Shown: positions 35,258 through 43,799 of the stretch, one piece after another
Layout of the letters: every line of letters starts with the position of its first letter
How positions within the stretch are numbered: position 1 is the first letter of the stretch
NCBI GenBank assembly: GCA_947365245.1
Contig: CANAWG010000007.1
Span: forward strand, 1 to 64,000
Reading direction: 5' to 3'
DNA from: an uncultured Oscillibacter sp.
GTDB taxonomy: Bacteria > Bacillota > Clostridia > Oscillospirales > Oscillospiraceae
Length of the DNA stretch: 64,000 nt
Notes under the pieces: model-generated
The model's input: the letters and a program-made list of their open reading frames with translations, nothing else
Database searches by the model: none
Told to the model about the DNA's origin: nothing
Position numbers and translations under genes: made by a program

Positions 35258-35872
35258 TTAAAAGCCGCCGCTCATGGCCTGGCGGAGGTAGGGGTTTCCC
35301 CGCCGCTCCCGGTCCAGGGTGCTGGGCTCCATGTGGCCGGGCAGGAGTTGGCAGTCCCCCTCCAGCTGCCCCAGACGGCGCAGGGAGGCCATCATCTTCG
35401 CCGTGTCCCCGCCGGGGAAGTCCGTGCGGCCGCAGGAGCCGGCGAAGAGGGTGTCCCCGCAGAAGAGCGCGCCGCCGCACTGGAGCGTCACGCTGCCCTC
35501 GGAGTGGCCGGGGGTGTGGAGGACCTGGATGTCCAGCGCCCCCAGGGGGAGATGATCCCCCTCGCCGTAAAACCTCACACCGGCCAGCTCCGTCCGCAGG
35601 GGAAAGAGACCGGGGTCCACGTCCCGGTAGTCCGCCTCGTGGATATAGACCTCCGCCTGGGGGAGGGCGGCGGCCAGGGCCGCCGCGGCGCCGGTGTGGT
35701 CGTAGTGGCCGTGGGTCAGGAGAATATAGCGGACCTCCGCCCCGTTCAGGGCCGACAGAATGCAGTGGGCCTCCCCGCCGGGGTCGATGACGGCGGAGAG
35801 ACGGGAGGACTCCTCCTCCAGGATATAGCAGTTGGTGCCGATGGGGCCCACCGGCATGGATTGGATGTTCAT
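35258..35872 (-). CDS. Metallo-beta-lactamase-fold hydrolase (YcbL/glyoxalase II-like)
   Basis: This 204-aa MBL-fold protein has the di-metal motif THGHYDHTG near residue 60, then HTPGHSEGS and GDTLFAGSCGRTDF, and PGHMEPSTL near the end. This set matches YcbL/GloB-like thioesterases, probably glyoxalase II-type or a general thioester hydrolase. ATG 35872 follows GAGGAGG. It sits between dtd and hemZ, its usual place in Clostridia. Confidence 0.88.
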   Translation of the reverse strand: MNIQSMPVGPIGTNCYILEEESSRLSAVIDPGGEAHCILSALNGAEVRYILLTHGHYDHTGAAAALAAALPQAEVYIHEADYRDVDPGLFPLRTELAGVRFYGEGDHLPLGALDIQVLHTPGHSEGSVTLQCGGALFCGDTLFAGSCGRTDFPGGDTAKMMASLRRLGQLEGDCQLLPGHMEPSTLDRERRGNPYLRQAMSGGF

Positions 35873-35882
35873 AGAGACCTCC

Positions 35883-36329
35883 TCACAGGTTTCCCTCGGT
35901 GTCAAACAGGATGGTCACAGGGCCGTCGTTGCGGGAGTCCACCTGCATGTCCGCGCCGAACTCCCCGTGCTCCACCCGGAAGCCCCGTTCCCGGCAGCGG
36001 GCCATGAATTTCTCGTAGAGGGGGACGGCCAGCTCCGGCTTGGCGGCCTTGGAAAAGCCCGGGCGGCGGGAGGAGGTGTCGGCGTACAGGGTGAACTGGG
36101 AGATCACCAGCAGGCTTCCGCCCACCTGCTCCAGATTCAGGTTCATCCGCTCCTGCTCATCCTCAAAGACCCGGAGATTGCAGATCTTCTCCGCCAGCTT
36201 CACGGCGGTCTCCTCCGTGTCGTTGGGGCCTACGCCCAGCAGCACCAGATAGCCCTGGCCGATCCGGCCCCGGACCTCCCCCTCGATGGTGACGGACGCG
36301 TGCTTCACGCGGGTGACGACAGCGCGCAT
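35883..36329 (-). CDS. dtd: D-aminoacyl-tRNA deacylase
   Basis: Dtd removes D-amino acids (and glycine from tRNA-Ala) wrongly attached to tRNA. The 148-aa protein is complete: MRAVVTRVKHASVTIEGEV at the N-terminus, catalytic-site motif SQFTLYADTSSRRPGF near residue 79, and the cross-subunit GPVTILFDTEG (Gly-cisPro-like GPVT) at the end. ATG 36329 lies behind AGGAAA. It is directly downstream of relA, a classic Firmicutes pairing. Confidence 0.95.
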   Translation of the reverse strand: MRAVVTRVKHASVTIEGEVRGRIGQGYLVLLGVGPNDTEETAVKLAEKICNLRVFEDEQERMNLNLEQVGGSLLVISQFTLYADTSSRRPGFSKAAKPELAVPLYEKFMARCRERGFRVEHGEFGADMQVDSRNDGPVTILFDTEGNL

Positions 36330-36357
36330 GGGAATTTCCTCCTTACTCGATGAGCGC

Positions 36358-38571
36358 TCAGCCGGAGGGCCGGGTGACCTGGAGGACCCCGGAGATCTGG
36401 TTGAGCTTATTGATAATGGCACGCATCTGCTCCCCGTCCCGGACGGAGATCTCCATCCGGAGGATGGCGAAGCCGTCCTCCGTGCTGCGGCTCTGGATGC
36501 CGGAGACGAAGGTCTTGGTGGTGGACAGCGCCGCGGACACGTCCAGCAGCAGATTCAGCCGGTCCTTGGCCACCACCTCCAGCGTGGTGGGATAGCTCTC
36601 GTTGGTGTCGCTGCCCCAGGAGACCTTGATCCACCGGCCCGCCAGGGCCGGGTCCTCCCGGCGCTCCGGCGAGGCGTTGGGGCAGTCGCAGCGGTGGACG
36701 GACACGCCGTACCCCCGGGTGATGAAGCCCACGATCTCGTCCCCCGGCACCGGGGTGCAGCACTTGGAGAACTTCACCAGGCAGTTGTCCAGCCCCTCCA
36801 CGATGATGCCCTGCTCGCTCTTGACGCGCTTGACGGCGGGGCGGGGGGACTCCTCGGCCCTGGGGGGATTCTCCAATGCCTCCTGGACCTGGCGCTCCGC
36901 CTGCTGCTGCTTTGCAATGCGCTGGAGCTCTCCCTGCATCCGGCTCACGGCCTTTTGGGCGGTGAAGCCGCCGTAGCCGATGGCGGCGTACATGTCGTCC
37001 AGGGTGGGGTAGGCGACTTTTTTCAAAAGGCCCGGCAGCCGGTCGGGGCCCAGCAGGTCCCGCATGGAGAGGCCGCAGTGCTTCAGCTCCGCCTCAAAGG
37101 CGGCCCGGCCGTTGACGATATTCTCCTCCCGACGCTCCTTTTTGAACCACTGGCGGATTTTGCTGCGGGCCTCGTTGCTCTTGGCGATCTTCATCCAGTC
37201 CCGGCTGGGGCCCTTGGCGCCCTTGGAGGTGAGAATCTCCACGATGTCGCCGTTTTTCAGGGTGTGGTCAAAGGTGACGATGCGCCCGTTGACCTTGGCC
37301 CCCACCATGCGGTTGCCCACGGCGGAGTGGATGGCGTAGGCGAAGTCGATGGGGGTGGCCCCGGCGGGCAGGTTCTGCACGTCGCCGTTGGGGGTGAAGA
37401 CGAACACCTCGTCGGCGAACATGTCGATCTTCAGGGAGTGGATGAACTCCTCGGCGTCGGCCCCCTCCTGGTTTTCCAGCAGACGGCGCACCCACTCGTA
37501 TTTGCCCTCGGACCCGGCGCCCTGGCCGTTCTGCTTGTACTTCCAGTGGGCGGCCACGCCGTACTCGGCCACCTCGTGCATCTCCCGGGTGCGGATCTGC
37601 ACCTCAAAGGGGATGCCGTCGGTGCCCATGACGGTGGTGTGGAGGGACTGGTAGCCGTTGGGCTTGGGTGTGCCGATATAGTCCTTGAACCGGCCCAGGA
37701 TGGGGGTGAAGATGTCGTGGACCACGCCTAAGACGTTGTAGCAGTCCCCCACGTTCTCCACCACCACCCGGAAAGCGAAGAGGTCGAAGATCTCGTCCAG
37801 ATTCTTGTTCTGGTTGAACATCTTGCGGTAGATGCTGTAGGGGTGCTTCACCCGGCCGTAGACCAGGTGGGGGATCCCCAGCTCGTCCAGACGGGTCTCC
37901 AGCTGGGCCCGGGTCTTCTGCATGAACATGTCGTACTCCGTCTTCTTGATCTCCAGACGGGAGACGATCTCCTGGTAGCCGACGGGGTCCAGGTATTTCA
38001 GCGACAGGTCCTCCAGCTCCCACTTGATTCGCTGCATCCCCAGGCGGTGGGAGATGGGGGCGTAGATCTCCATGGTCTCCAGGGACTTTTGCTTCTGCTT
38101 GGCGGGAGACTGGTACTCCATGGTGCGCATGTTGTGGAGCCGGTCGGAGATCTTGATGAGGATCACCCGGATGTCCTTGCTCATGGCGATGAGCATCTTC
38201 CGGAGGTTCTCCATCTGCTCATCTTCCTTGGTGGCGTACTGGATGCGGGTCAGCTTGCTGACGCCCTCCACCAGATCGGCGATGGTGGGGGAGAAGAGCC
38301 GGGCCACGTCGGCGTGCTCGGCGGGGGTGTCCTCGATGACGTCGTGGAGGAGGGCGGCCTCGATGGACTCCGAGTCCAGGTTCAGCTCCTCCGCCACGAT
38401 CTGCGCCACCGCCAGCGGGTGGATGATATAGGGCTCGCCGCTTTTGCGCCGCTGGCCCTCGTGGCACTTGTCGGCGTATTCAAAGGCGGTGCGGATGTGG
38501 TCAAAGTCCGCCGCGGGGTTGTACCCCCGAATGGTCTCCTCCAGGTGGGCGTACTGCTCCTGGATGGTCAT
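36358..38571 (-). CDS. relA: Bifunctional (p)ppGpp synthetase/hydrolase RelA/SpoT
   Basis: This enzyme makes and degrades the stringent-response alarmone (p)ppGpp. Domains of the 737-aa protein, in order: an HD hydrolase (about 45-200) with YIIHPLAVAQI and ALLHDVIEDT; a synthetase (about 240-370) with YIGTPKPNGYQSLHTTVMG and EVQIRTREMHEVAEYG; TGS (about 400-460, VFTPNGDVQNLPAGATPIDF); a conserved-Cys/helical region with CCTPVPGDEIVGFITRGYG; and a C-terminal ACT domain. Both active sites look intact. ATG 38571 follows GAGGTG, 6 bases after the recJ stop. The adenine phosphoribosyltransferase often found between recJ and relA is absent. Confidence 0.96.
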   Translation of the reverse strand: MTIQEQYAHLEETIRGYNPAADFDHIRTAFEYADKCHEGQRRKSGEPYIIHPLAVAQIVAEELNLDSESIEAALLHDVIEDTPAEHADVARLFSPTIADLVEGVSKLTRIQYATKEDEQMENLRKMLIAMSKDIRVILIKISDRLHNMRTMEYQSPAKQKQKSLETMEIYAPISHRLGMQRIKWELEDLSLKYLDPVGYQEIVSRLEIKKTEYDMFMQKTRAQLETRLDELGIPHLVYGRVKHPYSIYRKMFNQNKNLDEIFDLFAFRVVVENVGDCYNVLGVVHDIFTPILGRFKDYIGTPKPNGYQSLHTTVMGTDGIPFEVQIRTREMHEVAEYGVAAHWKYKQNGQGAGSEGKYEWVRRLLENQEGADAEEFIHSLKIDMFADEVFVFTPNGDVQNLPAGATPIDFAYAIHSAVGNRMVGAKVNGRIVTFDHTLKNGDIVEILTSKGAKGPSRDWMKIAKSNEARSKIRQWFKKERREENIVNGRAAFEAELKHCGLSMRDLLGPDRLPGLLKKVAYPTLDDMYAAIGYGGFTAQKAVSRMQGELQRIAKQQQAERQVQEALENPPRAEESPRPAVKRVKSEQGIIVEGLDNCLVKFSKCCTPVPGDEIVGFITRGYGVSVHRCDCPNASPERREDPALAGRWIKVSWGSDTNESYPTTLEVVAKDRLNLLLDVSAALSTTKTFVSGIQSRSTEDGFAILRMEISVRDGEQMRAIINKLNQISGVLQVTRPSG

Positions 38572-38577
38572 GTCAGA

Positions 38578-40671
38578 TCACCTCGATTCCGGTGGCTGCG
38601 CCCCTCCCGGGGAGAGGCGGGCGAGATAGGGGGAGTCATCCAGGTTCACTTTCCCCTGGATGGGGTTCAGATTGGCCAGGAGGGTGTCGCCCTGGCGGGT
38701 AAGGGCCAGCAGCCCCCGCTCGCGGAACACCGCCAGGGCCAGGGCGGTGCGGAGGAAGCTGTCGCTTCCGCCGGTCTCCGCCGCCAGCTGCCGCAGCCAG
38801 GGGAGCCACGCCGCCCGGATCTTTCCCTGGCGCAGACGGCGGTCCAGCGCCATCCAGCAGGCGGCGAACTGGTCCCGGGAGGGCCGCAGGCGGCTCCGCT
38901 CCTGGGCGGTCAAATCTCCGCCCTCCAGCAGGCGGCCCAGCAGGGCCAGCGCCTCCGCCTCGTGGCGGCTGGGAGTCAGGGAGGGGCGGATGTCGATGAG
39001 CTGCAATTGCAAAGAGGTGCTCCCCCGGAACGTGTTGGCCTGGAGGTAGAAAGCGGCGTCCACCCGGCTGCCCGCCGCCAGGCCGCACTCCTCCGCCGTC
39101 ACGGAGAAAAAGATGGCGTCAAACCGGCAGGCGCCCTTGGACAGGCGGAATTTCAAATGTTTGCCCTGGCCCACGCTCTGGACACTGTCCACCGTGGCCC
39201 CCAGCAGGGCGAAAACCGGCCGGGCGTTGCCGGCGCCGTAAGGCTCCAGCAGACTCAGCTGCTCCGCCTCCTGGAGTGTCAGGGCGGCGGGGCAGGTGAT
39301 GGGGGCGTCGACCTCCAGGGAGGGGACGGGCAGCTCCCCGCCGGAGGCAGAGCGCACGTACCGGTTCATCCGGGCGCGGAAAGCGTCGATGTTCTCCTCG
39401 GGGATGGTGAATCCGGCGGCCAGCTCGTGGCCGCCGAAGCCGTCCAGCAGGTCCGCGCAGGACTCCAGGGCGGCAAAGAGATTGAACCCCCCGTAGGACC
39501 GGCAGGAGCCCTTGCCCGTGCCGTCCCGCAGGTGGATCATAAAGCTGGGGCAGGAGTACTTCTCGCTGAGGCGGGAGGCGACGATGCCCACCACCCCCTG
39601 GTGCCAGCGGTCGCTGGCCAGCACCAGGGCGCTGCGCTCCTCGGCCCGGAGGCGTTTGATCTGCTCCACGGCGTCGGCGCAGATGTCCTGCTCCACCGCC
39701 TGGCGCTCCCGGTTCAGCTCGCAGAGCGTCCGGGCCATCTCCTCCGCCCGGGCGGGGTCGGCGCACTCCAGCAGGTCGGCGGCCAGGTCCGCCGCCCCCA
39801 TGCGCCCGGCGGCGTTGATCCGGGGGGAGAGGACGAAGCCGATCTGGATGGAGGTGATGGGCCTGCCCAGCAGGCCCGCTTCTTTCAAAAGGGCGTGAAC
39901 GCCCGCGAAGTCCGTGTGGGGCAGCGCCTCCAGCCCGCAGGAGACGATGGTCCGGTTCTCCCCCTCCATCCGCATCACGTCGGCCACGGTGCCGATGGCG
40001 GCCAGGGTGCAGTACCGGGCGAACAGCGCGTCCTCCCGGCTCTCGCCCCCCAGGGCCAGCACCAGCTTCAGCGCCACGCCCACGCCGGCCAGGTGCTTAA
40101 AGGGATAGGGGCAGTCGGGCCGGTGAGGGTCCACCACGGCGGCGGCCCGGGGCAGCGTCTCCTTGCACTCGTGGTGGTCCGTCACCACCACGTCCATTCC
40201 GATGGAGTTGGCGAAGTCCACCTCGTCGTTGCCGGTGATGCCGCAGTCCACGGTGATCATCAGCGTGGCCCCCTGATCGCGGAGGCTCTGGATGGGCTCC
40301 CTGGACAGGCCGTAGCCGTCCTCGATCCGCCGGGGAATATAGCGCAGGCACTTGGCGCCGCAGCTGCGGAGATAGTCCATCAGCAGCACAGTGGCGGTGA
40401 TGCCGTCCACGTCGTAGTCGCCGAAGACGGCGATGGTCTCTCCCGCCGTGATGGCCCGCTGGATGCGCGCGACGGCCTTGTCCATATCCCGCATGAGCAT
40501 GGGGGAGAGGGTCAGCGTCCGCTCCCGGTCCAGAAATACAGCGGCGGACTCGGCGCTGTCCACCCCCCTGGCGGCCAGCACGGTGGAGAGCAGATAGGGA
40601 TATCCGGCCCCCCGCAGGAGGTCCACCGCCTGCGGGTCCGGAGCCCCGATGTTCCATTTTTTGTATTTCAC
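38578..40671 (-). CDS. recJ: Single-strand DNA-specific exonuclease RecJ
   Basis: RecJ degrades single-stranded DNA 5'-3' in recombination and mismatch repair. The 697-aa protein contains the DHH motifs VFGDYDVDGITAT near residue 78, MITVDCGITGNDEVDFA and VVVTDHHEC. The DHHA1 motif GGHELAAGFTI follows, then an OB-fold C-domain and an extended C-terminal region rich in Arg/Leu. The start is GTG 40671, with AAAGGAG about 13 bases upstream. It is first in the recJ-relA-dtd series and has its own promoter in the divergent gap. Confidence 0.95.
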   Translation of the reverse strand: MKYKKWNIGAPDPQAVDLLRGAGYPYLLSTVLAARGVDSAESAAVFLDRERTLTLSPMLMRDMDKAVARIQRAITAGETIAVFGDYDVDGITATVLLMDYLRSCGAKCLRYIPRRIEDGYGLSREPIQSLRDQGATLMITVDCGITGNDEVDFANSIGMDVVVTDHHECKETLPRAAAVVDPHRPDCPYPFKHLAGVGVALKLVLALGGESREDALFARYCTLAAIGTVADVMRMEGENRTIVSCGLEALPHTDFAGVHALLKEAGLLGRPITSIQIGFVLSPRINAAGRMGAADLAADLLECADPARAEEMARTLCELNRERQAVEQDICADAVEQIKRLRAEERSALVLASDRWHQGVVGIVASRLSEKYSCPSFMIHLRDGTGKGSCRSYGGFNLFAALESCADLLDGFGGHELAAGFTIPEENIDAFRARMNRYVRSASGGELPVPSLEVDAPITCPAALTLQEAEQLSLLEPYGAGNARPVFALLGATVDSVQSVGQGKHLKFRLSKGACRFDAIFFSVTAEECGLAAGSRVDAAFYLQANTFRGSTSLQLQLIDIRPSLTPSRHEAEALALLGRLLEGGDLTAQERSRLRPSRDQFAACWMALDRRLRQGKIRAAWLPWLRQLAAETGGSDSFLRTALALAVFRERGLLALTRQGDTLLANLNPIQGKVNLDDSPYLARLSPGGAQPPESR

Positions 40672-40731
40672 TGGTGTCGCGGGTCTCCTTTCAAAGCGGC
40701 GGCGGCGCGCCGAACCTATTATAACTCTCTT

Positions 40732-40760
40732 ATTATAGCAGGAAAGGCGGGCCAGGTAAA
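40732..40760 (-). promoter_or_regulatory. Candidate promoter of recJ-relA operon
   Basis: On the minus strand, TTTACC, 17 bases, TATAAT: a perfect -10 and a fair -35. A second TATAAT lies 14 bases further downstream (40718-40723). It is about 60 bases before recJ and directly beside the left end of the repeat element at 40773. Confidence 0.7.
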
Positions 40761-40772
40761 GAAAAAATATTT

Positions 40773-40936
40773 AGAGCCTGTAGTCACAGCCGTTAAACGC
40801 CGTCTGAGCGGATCTTTTACCGCCCTGCCGTGTTAAAAAATCTTGAAATCCACAAAGGATTCCTGCGATTTTTTGCCTTGCAGGACGGCAAAATCTCTCG
40901 CCCATCCGTCATTCCCCGGCCGTGAATACAGGCTCT
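40773..40936. mobile_element. MITE-like element, copy A (terminal inverted repeats)
   Basis: A 164-bp non-coding element bounded by near-perfect 15-base inverted repeats: AGAGCCTGTAGTCAC on the left and the complement of AGAGCCTGTATTCAC on the right. A related copy with the same ends and internal blocks is at 52151-52305. Shared internal blocks include CTTGAAATCC, GGATTCCTGCGA, TGCCTTG and CTCGCC. Both copies have an inner hairpin around a T-rich loop in the left half. No gene is inside. No clear target-site duplication is seen. It separates the divergent recJ and rimP promoters. Confidence 0.75.
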
Positions 40937-40969
40937 TACAGAATCGGGGGCAAATTGCAAAAGAAATGC

Positions 40970-40998
40970 TTGCGTTTTCTCATGAAGTGTGGTATATT
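40970..40998 (+). promoter_or_regulatory. Promoter of the rimP-nusA-infB operon
   Basis: TTGCGT, 17 bases, TATATT on the plus strand form a good vegetative promoter with a start expected near 41,005. About 110 bases of leader follow before rimP. Confidence 0.78.
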
Positions 40999-41025
40999 GC
41001 ATACGTTAGTAATGTGGTAGTGTGG

Positions 41026-41053
41026 AGAGTGGGCTTCAGGTCCGCTCTTTTTG
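41026..41053 (+). terminator. Leader attenuator-like hairpin before rimP
   Basis: AGAGTGGG pairs with TCCGCTCT (six Watson-Crick and two wobble pairs) over a 7-base loop, followed at once by TTTTTG. It lies in the leader, 60 bases before rimP, so it could terminate transcription early. NusA, encoded downstream, affects such hairpins, which suggests feedback. Confidence 0.65.
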
Positions 41054-41113
41054 TTGGACTTTTTCACATACCTAAAATTTCAAGATCAGTGAGATCATGG
41101 AGGCCATCTTCCT

Positions 41114-41575
41114 ATGAAGAAGATCACGGAACTCACCGCCGAGCTGGCGGCTCCCGCCGTGGCGGAGGCCGGCTGCACCCTCTGGGACGTGGAGTATGTC
41201 AAGGAGGCGGGCACCTGGTATCTGCGGGTGCTGCTGGACAAGGAGGGCGGCGTGGACATTCTGGACTGCGAGGCCGTGTCCCGGAAGCTCTCGGACCTGC
41301 TGGACGAGGCGGACCCCATTGAAAGCAGCTACACCCTGGAGGTGGGCTCCGCCGGGGCGGAGCGGGCGCTGAGACGCCCCGCCGACTTCGCCCGCTTCCT
41401 GGGCAGTCCCGTGCTGGTGAAGCTGTACCGGGCCCGGGACGGGCGCAAGGAGTTCGCCGGGGTGCTGGCGGGCTACGACGAGGATACGGGAGACGTCTCC
41501 GTCACCGTGGGGGAGGAGACGCTGGTCTTTCCCAAGAAGGAGACCGCTCTGGTCCGGCTGCGGGTGGAGTTTTGA
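41114..41575 (+). CDS. rimP: Ribosome maturation factor RimP
   Basis: RimP is needed for 30S subunit assembly. The 153-aa protein shows the family pattern: GCTLWDVEYVKEAGTWYLRV, DCEAVSRKLSDLLDE, YTLEVGSAGAERALRRPADF and a C-terminal SH3-like fold. ATG 41114 has GGAGG 10 bases upstream. It is the first gene of the translation operon. Confidence 0.96.
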   Translation: MKKITELTAELAAPAVAEAGCTLWDVEYVKEAGTWYLRVLLDKEGGVDILDCEAVSRKLSDLLDEADPIESSYTLEVGSAGAERALRRPADFARFLGSPVLVKLYRARDGRKEFAGVLAGYDEDTGDVSVTVGEETLVFPKKETALVRLRVEF

Positions 41576-41638
41576 GCCGCCCGGGGCAGCGCTTTGATAA
41601 AGTATACAGACACAACGAGTAAAAAGGAGAGTCACGCC

Positions 41639-42799
41639 ATGAGAGGCAAGAAGCAGAAAGAACCCGCCGGGATGAACCCCGCGGAGATCTTTGCCGCGCT
41701 GGAGCTGCTGGAAAAGGAGCGGGGCATTCCCCGGACCTTTATGATGGAGAAGATCATCCAGGCCATCACCACCGCCTACAAGCGGGACCACGAGGGCGTG
41801 GAGAACGTCATTGTGGACGTGGACGAGGAGCACCAGGATCTGAAGATGTTCGTCCAGAAGAGCGTGGTGGACGAGGAGGACTATGTGGACCCCGCCAACG
41901 AGATGACGCTGGAGGAGGCCAAGGCCCTCTCCGCCAAGTACGAGATCGGCGACATGGTGAGCATCCCCGTGGACAAGATGGAGTTCGGCCGCATCGCCGC
42001 CGGAAACGGCAAGCAGGTTATCATCCAGGGCCTGCGGGAGGCCGAGCGGGGCATGGTGTACGACGAGTTCAACTCCAAGCAGCACGAGATCCTCACCGGC
42101 GTGGTTACCCGGGTGGATCCCCGGAACGGCAATGTGTCGCTGCGCATCGGCACCGGCACCGAGTCCACCGAGGCGCTGCTGATGGCCGGGGAGCAGGTCC
42201 CCGGCGAGGAGCTGGCCGAGGGGGCCCATGTGAAAGTGTACGTGGTGGACGTGCGCCGCTCCACCCGGGGTCCCCAGGTGCTGATCTCCCGCACCCACCC
42301 GGGGCTTGTGAAGCGCCTTTTTGAGCTGGAGGTCCCGGAGATTTACGACGGCACCGTGGAGGTGCGTTCCATCGCCCGGGAGGCCGGCAGCCGCACCAAG
42401 ATGGCCGTGTGGTCCAACGAGGAGAACGTGGACCCCATCGGCGCCTGCGTGGGCCCCAAGGGCCAGCGGGTGGCCGGCATCGTCGACGAGCTCCGGGGCG
42501 AGAAGATCGACATCATCAAGTGGAGCGAGGATCCGGCGGAGTTCATCGCCGCCGCCCTGGCCCCCGCCGAGGTGCTGGACGTGTGGATGGCGGACGAGGG
42601 CAAGGCCTGCCGCTGTGTGGTGCCGGACGACCAGCTGTCCCTGGCCATCGGCAAGGAGGGGCAGAACGCCCGCCTGGCCGCCCGCCTGACGGGATACAAG
42701 ATCGATATCAAGCCCGAGAGCTATCAGGAGCCCGAGGAGGAAGAGCTCCCGGAGGAGACCGGCGAGACGGCGCCCGACGGGGAGACCGACGGGGAGTAA
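41639..42799 (+). CDS. nusA: Transcription termination/antitermination factor NusA
   Basis: NusA binds RNA polymerase and modulates pausing, termination and antitermination. The 386-aa protein has the N-terminal polymerase-binding domain (about 10-130), S1 domain (about 135-205, HEILTGVVTRVDPRNGNVSL), and two KH domains (about 230-350; GACVGPKGQRVAGIVDEL and LAIGKEGQNARLAARLTGY). An acidic tail full of Glu/Pro follows. ATG 41639 is chosen for its AAAAAGGAGA site; the longer frame begins with an unlikely TTG. Confidence 0.97.
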   Translation: MRGKKQKEPAGMNPAEIFAALELLEKERGIPRTFMMEKIIQAITTAYKRDHEGVENVIVDVDEEHQDLKMFVQKSVVDEEDYVDPANEMTLEEAKALSAKYEIGDMVSIPVDKMEFGRIAAGNGKQVIIQGLREAERGMVYDEFNSKQHEILTGVVTRVDPRNGNVSLRIGTGTESTEALLMAGEQVPGEELAEGAHVKVYVVDVRRSTRGPQVLISRTHPGLVKRLFELEVPEIYDGTVEVRSIAREAGSRTKMAVWSNEENVDPIGACVGPKGQRVAGIVDELRGEKIDIIKWSEDPAEFIAAALAPAEVLDVWMADEGKACRCVVPDDQLSLAIGKEGQNARLAARLTGYKIDIKPESYQEPEEEELPEETGETAPDGETDGE

Positions 42800-42837
42800 G
42801 GCCCGGCCGGAATACAGCGTAGACAGGAGGCGGCCCC

Positions 42838-43116
42838 ATGCCGAAAGTGAAAAAGATTCCCCAGCGGCAGTGTGTGGGCTGCCGGGAGATGAAGGATAAG
42901 AAGTCCCTCCTGCGGGTGGTGAAGTCCCCGGAGGGCCAGGTGAGCCTGGACTTCGGCGGAAAGAAGCCGGGGCGGGGCGCATACGTGTGCCATGATATCG
43001 CCTGTCTCCAGCGGGCCCGGAAGACCCGGGCGCTGGAGCGGGCCTTTGCCGCGGCCATTCCACCGGAGGTCTACGACGCCATGGAGGCGGAACTGCGAGG
43101 TGCGGATGGACAGTAG
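42838..43116 (+). CDS. rnpM: RNase P modulator RnpM (YlxR)
   Basis: This 92-aa YlxR protein binds the RNA of RNase P and modulates its activity in Bacillus. The signature CVGCREMKDKKSLLRVVK is at residues about 12-29 and GRGAYVC near residue 45. ATG 42838 follows AGGAGG. The next gene starts inside its last codons (11-base overlap). The position between nusA and the L7Ae-type gene is standard. Confidence 0.94.
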   Translation: MPKVKKIPQRQCVGCREMKDKKSLLRVVKSPEGQVSLDFGGKKPGRGAYVCHDIACLQRARKTRALERAFAAAIPPEVYDAMEAELRGADGQ

Positions 43117-43747
43117 GAGAGTGCTCTCCCTGCTGGGGCTGGCCCTGCGGGGCGGCAACCTGGCGGTGGGAGAGGAGCCGGTGGAGGCCGCCGCCCGGGC
43201 CAGAGACGCCCGGGTGATCCTGCTGGCGGCTGACGCGGCGGCGGGCACCTGCCGCCGGGCGGAGCACTTCGCCCAGGCGGGCCAGTGCCTGTGGCTCCGG
43301 GTCCCCTTCACCAAGGAGGAGCTGGGCACGGCCCTGGGCCGCACCTCCGTGGCGTTGGCCGCGGTGACGGACACGGGGCTTGCGGGCGCCGTCCTCCACC
43401 GCCTGGCGGAGGAGGATCCCGGCCGGTACGCCGAGGCCGCCGCCCAGATGGAGGTCAAGGCCAGACGGGCCAGAGAGCGCCAGGCGGAGCGTCTGGCCCA
43501 TGAGAAGAACGTCCGCCGGGGCAGACGAAAGCCCGCGAAGACCCCGGAGCGCCCGGCAAAGAGAGCCGCTCCGGCGCAGCAGCGGGCGGACGGAGAGACC
43601 CCCGCGCGGCGGCGGACCGCCCGGGGAGGGCCGTCCCGCCCCGCGGCCAAGCGCGGCCGCCCCGGACCCGGGGCACGGGCAAAGCCCTATGCCCACAGCC
43701 ACCCTGTGAAAAAGGGCAAGGGCTCTTTCCGCAAGCGGGAGGATTGA
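43106..43747 (+). CDS. L7Ae-type RNA-binding protein (YlxQ) with long basic tail
   Basis: The first ~100 residues match the ribosomal L7Ae/L30e family member YlxQ: LSLLGLALRGGNLAVGE, DARVILLAADAA and PFTKEELGTALGRTSVALAAV. Family members bind kink-turn RNAs; YlxQ's target is unknown. Typical YlxQ ends near residue 105. Here about 108 further residues, rich in Arg/Lys/Pro/Ala, extend it to 213. ATG 43106 has GAGGTG upstream and overlaps rnpM. Confidence 0.88.
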   Translation: MDSRRVLSLLGLALRGGNLAVGEEPVEAAARARDARVILLAADAAAGTCRRAEHFAQAGQCLWLRVPFTKEELGTALGRTSVALAAVTDTGLAGAVLHRLAEEDPGRYAEAAAQMEVKARRARERQAERLAHEKNVRRGRRKPAKTPERPAKRAAPAQQRADGETPARRRTARGGPSRPAAKRGRPGPGARAKPYAHSHPVKKGKGSFRKRED

Positions 43748-43799
43748 ATGATTATAAAATTTCCCAGCCCTCGGGTTGGTGCATAACGAGGTGTTTTGA

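Noticed and set aside
27185-40671. A prophage or genomic island within the long minus-strand run.
   Set aside because: Every gene is a conserved Firmicutes housekeeping or sporulation gene in its usual order; there is no phage structural gene, integrase or tRNA junction.
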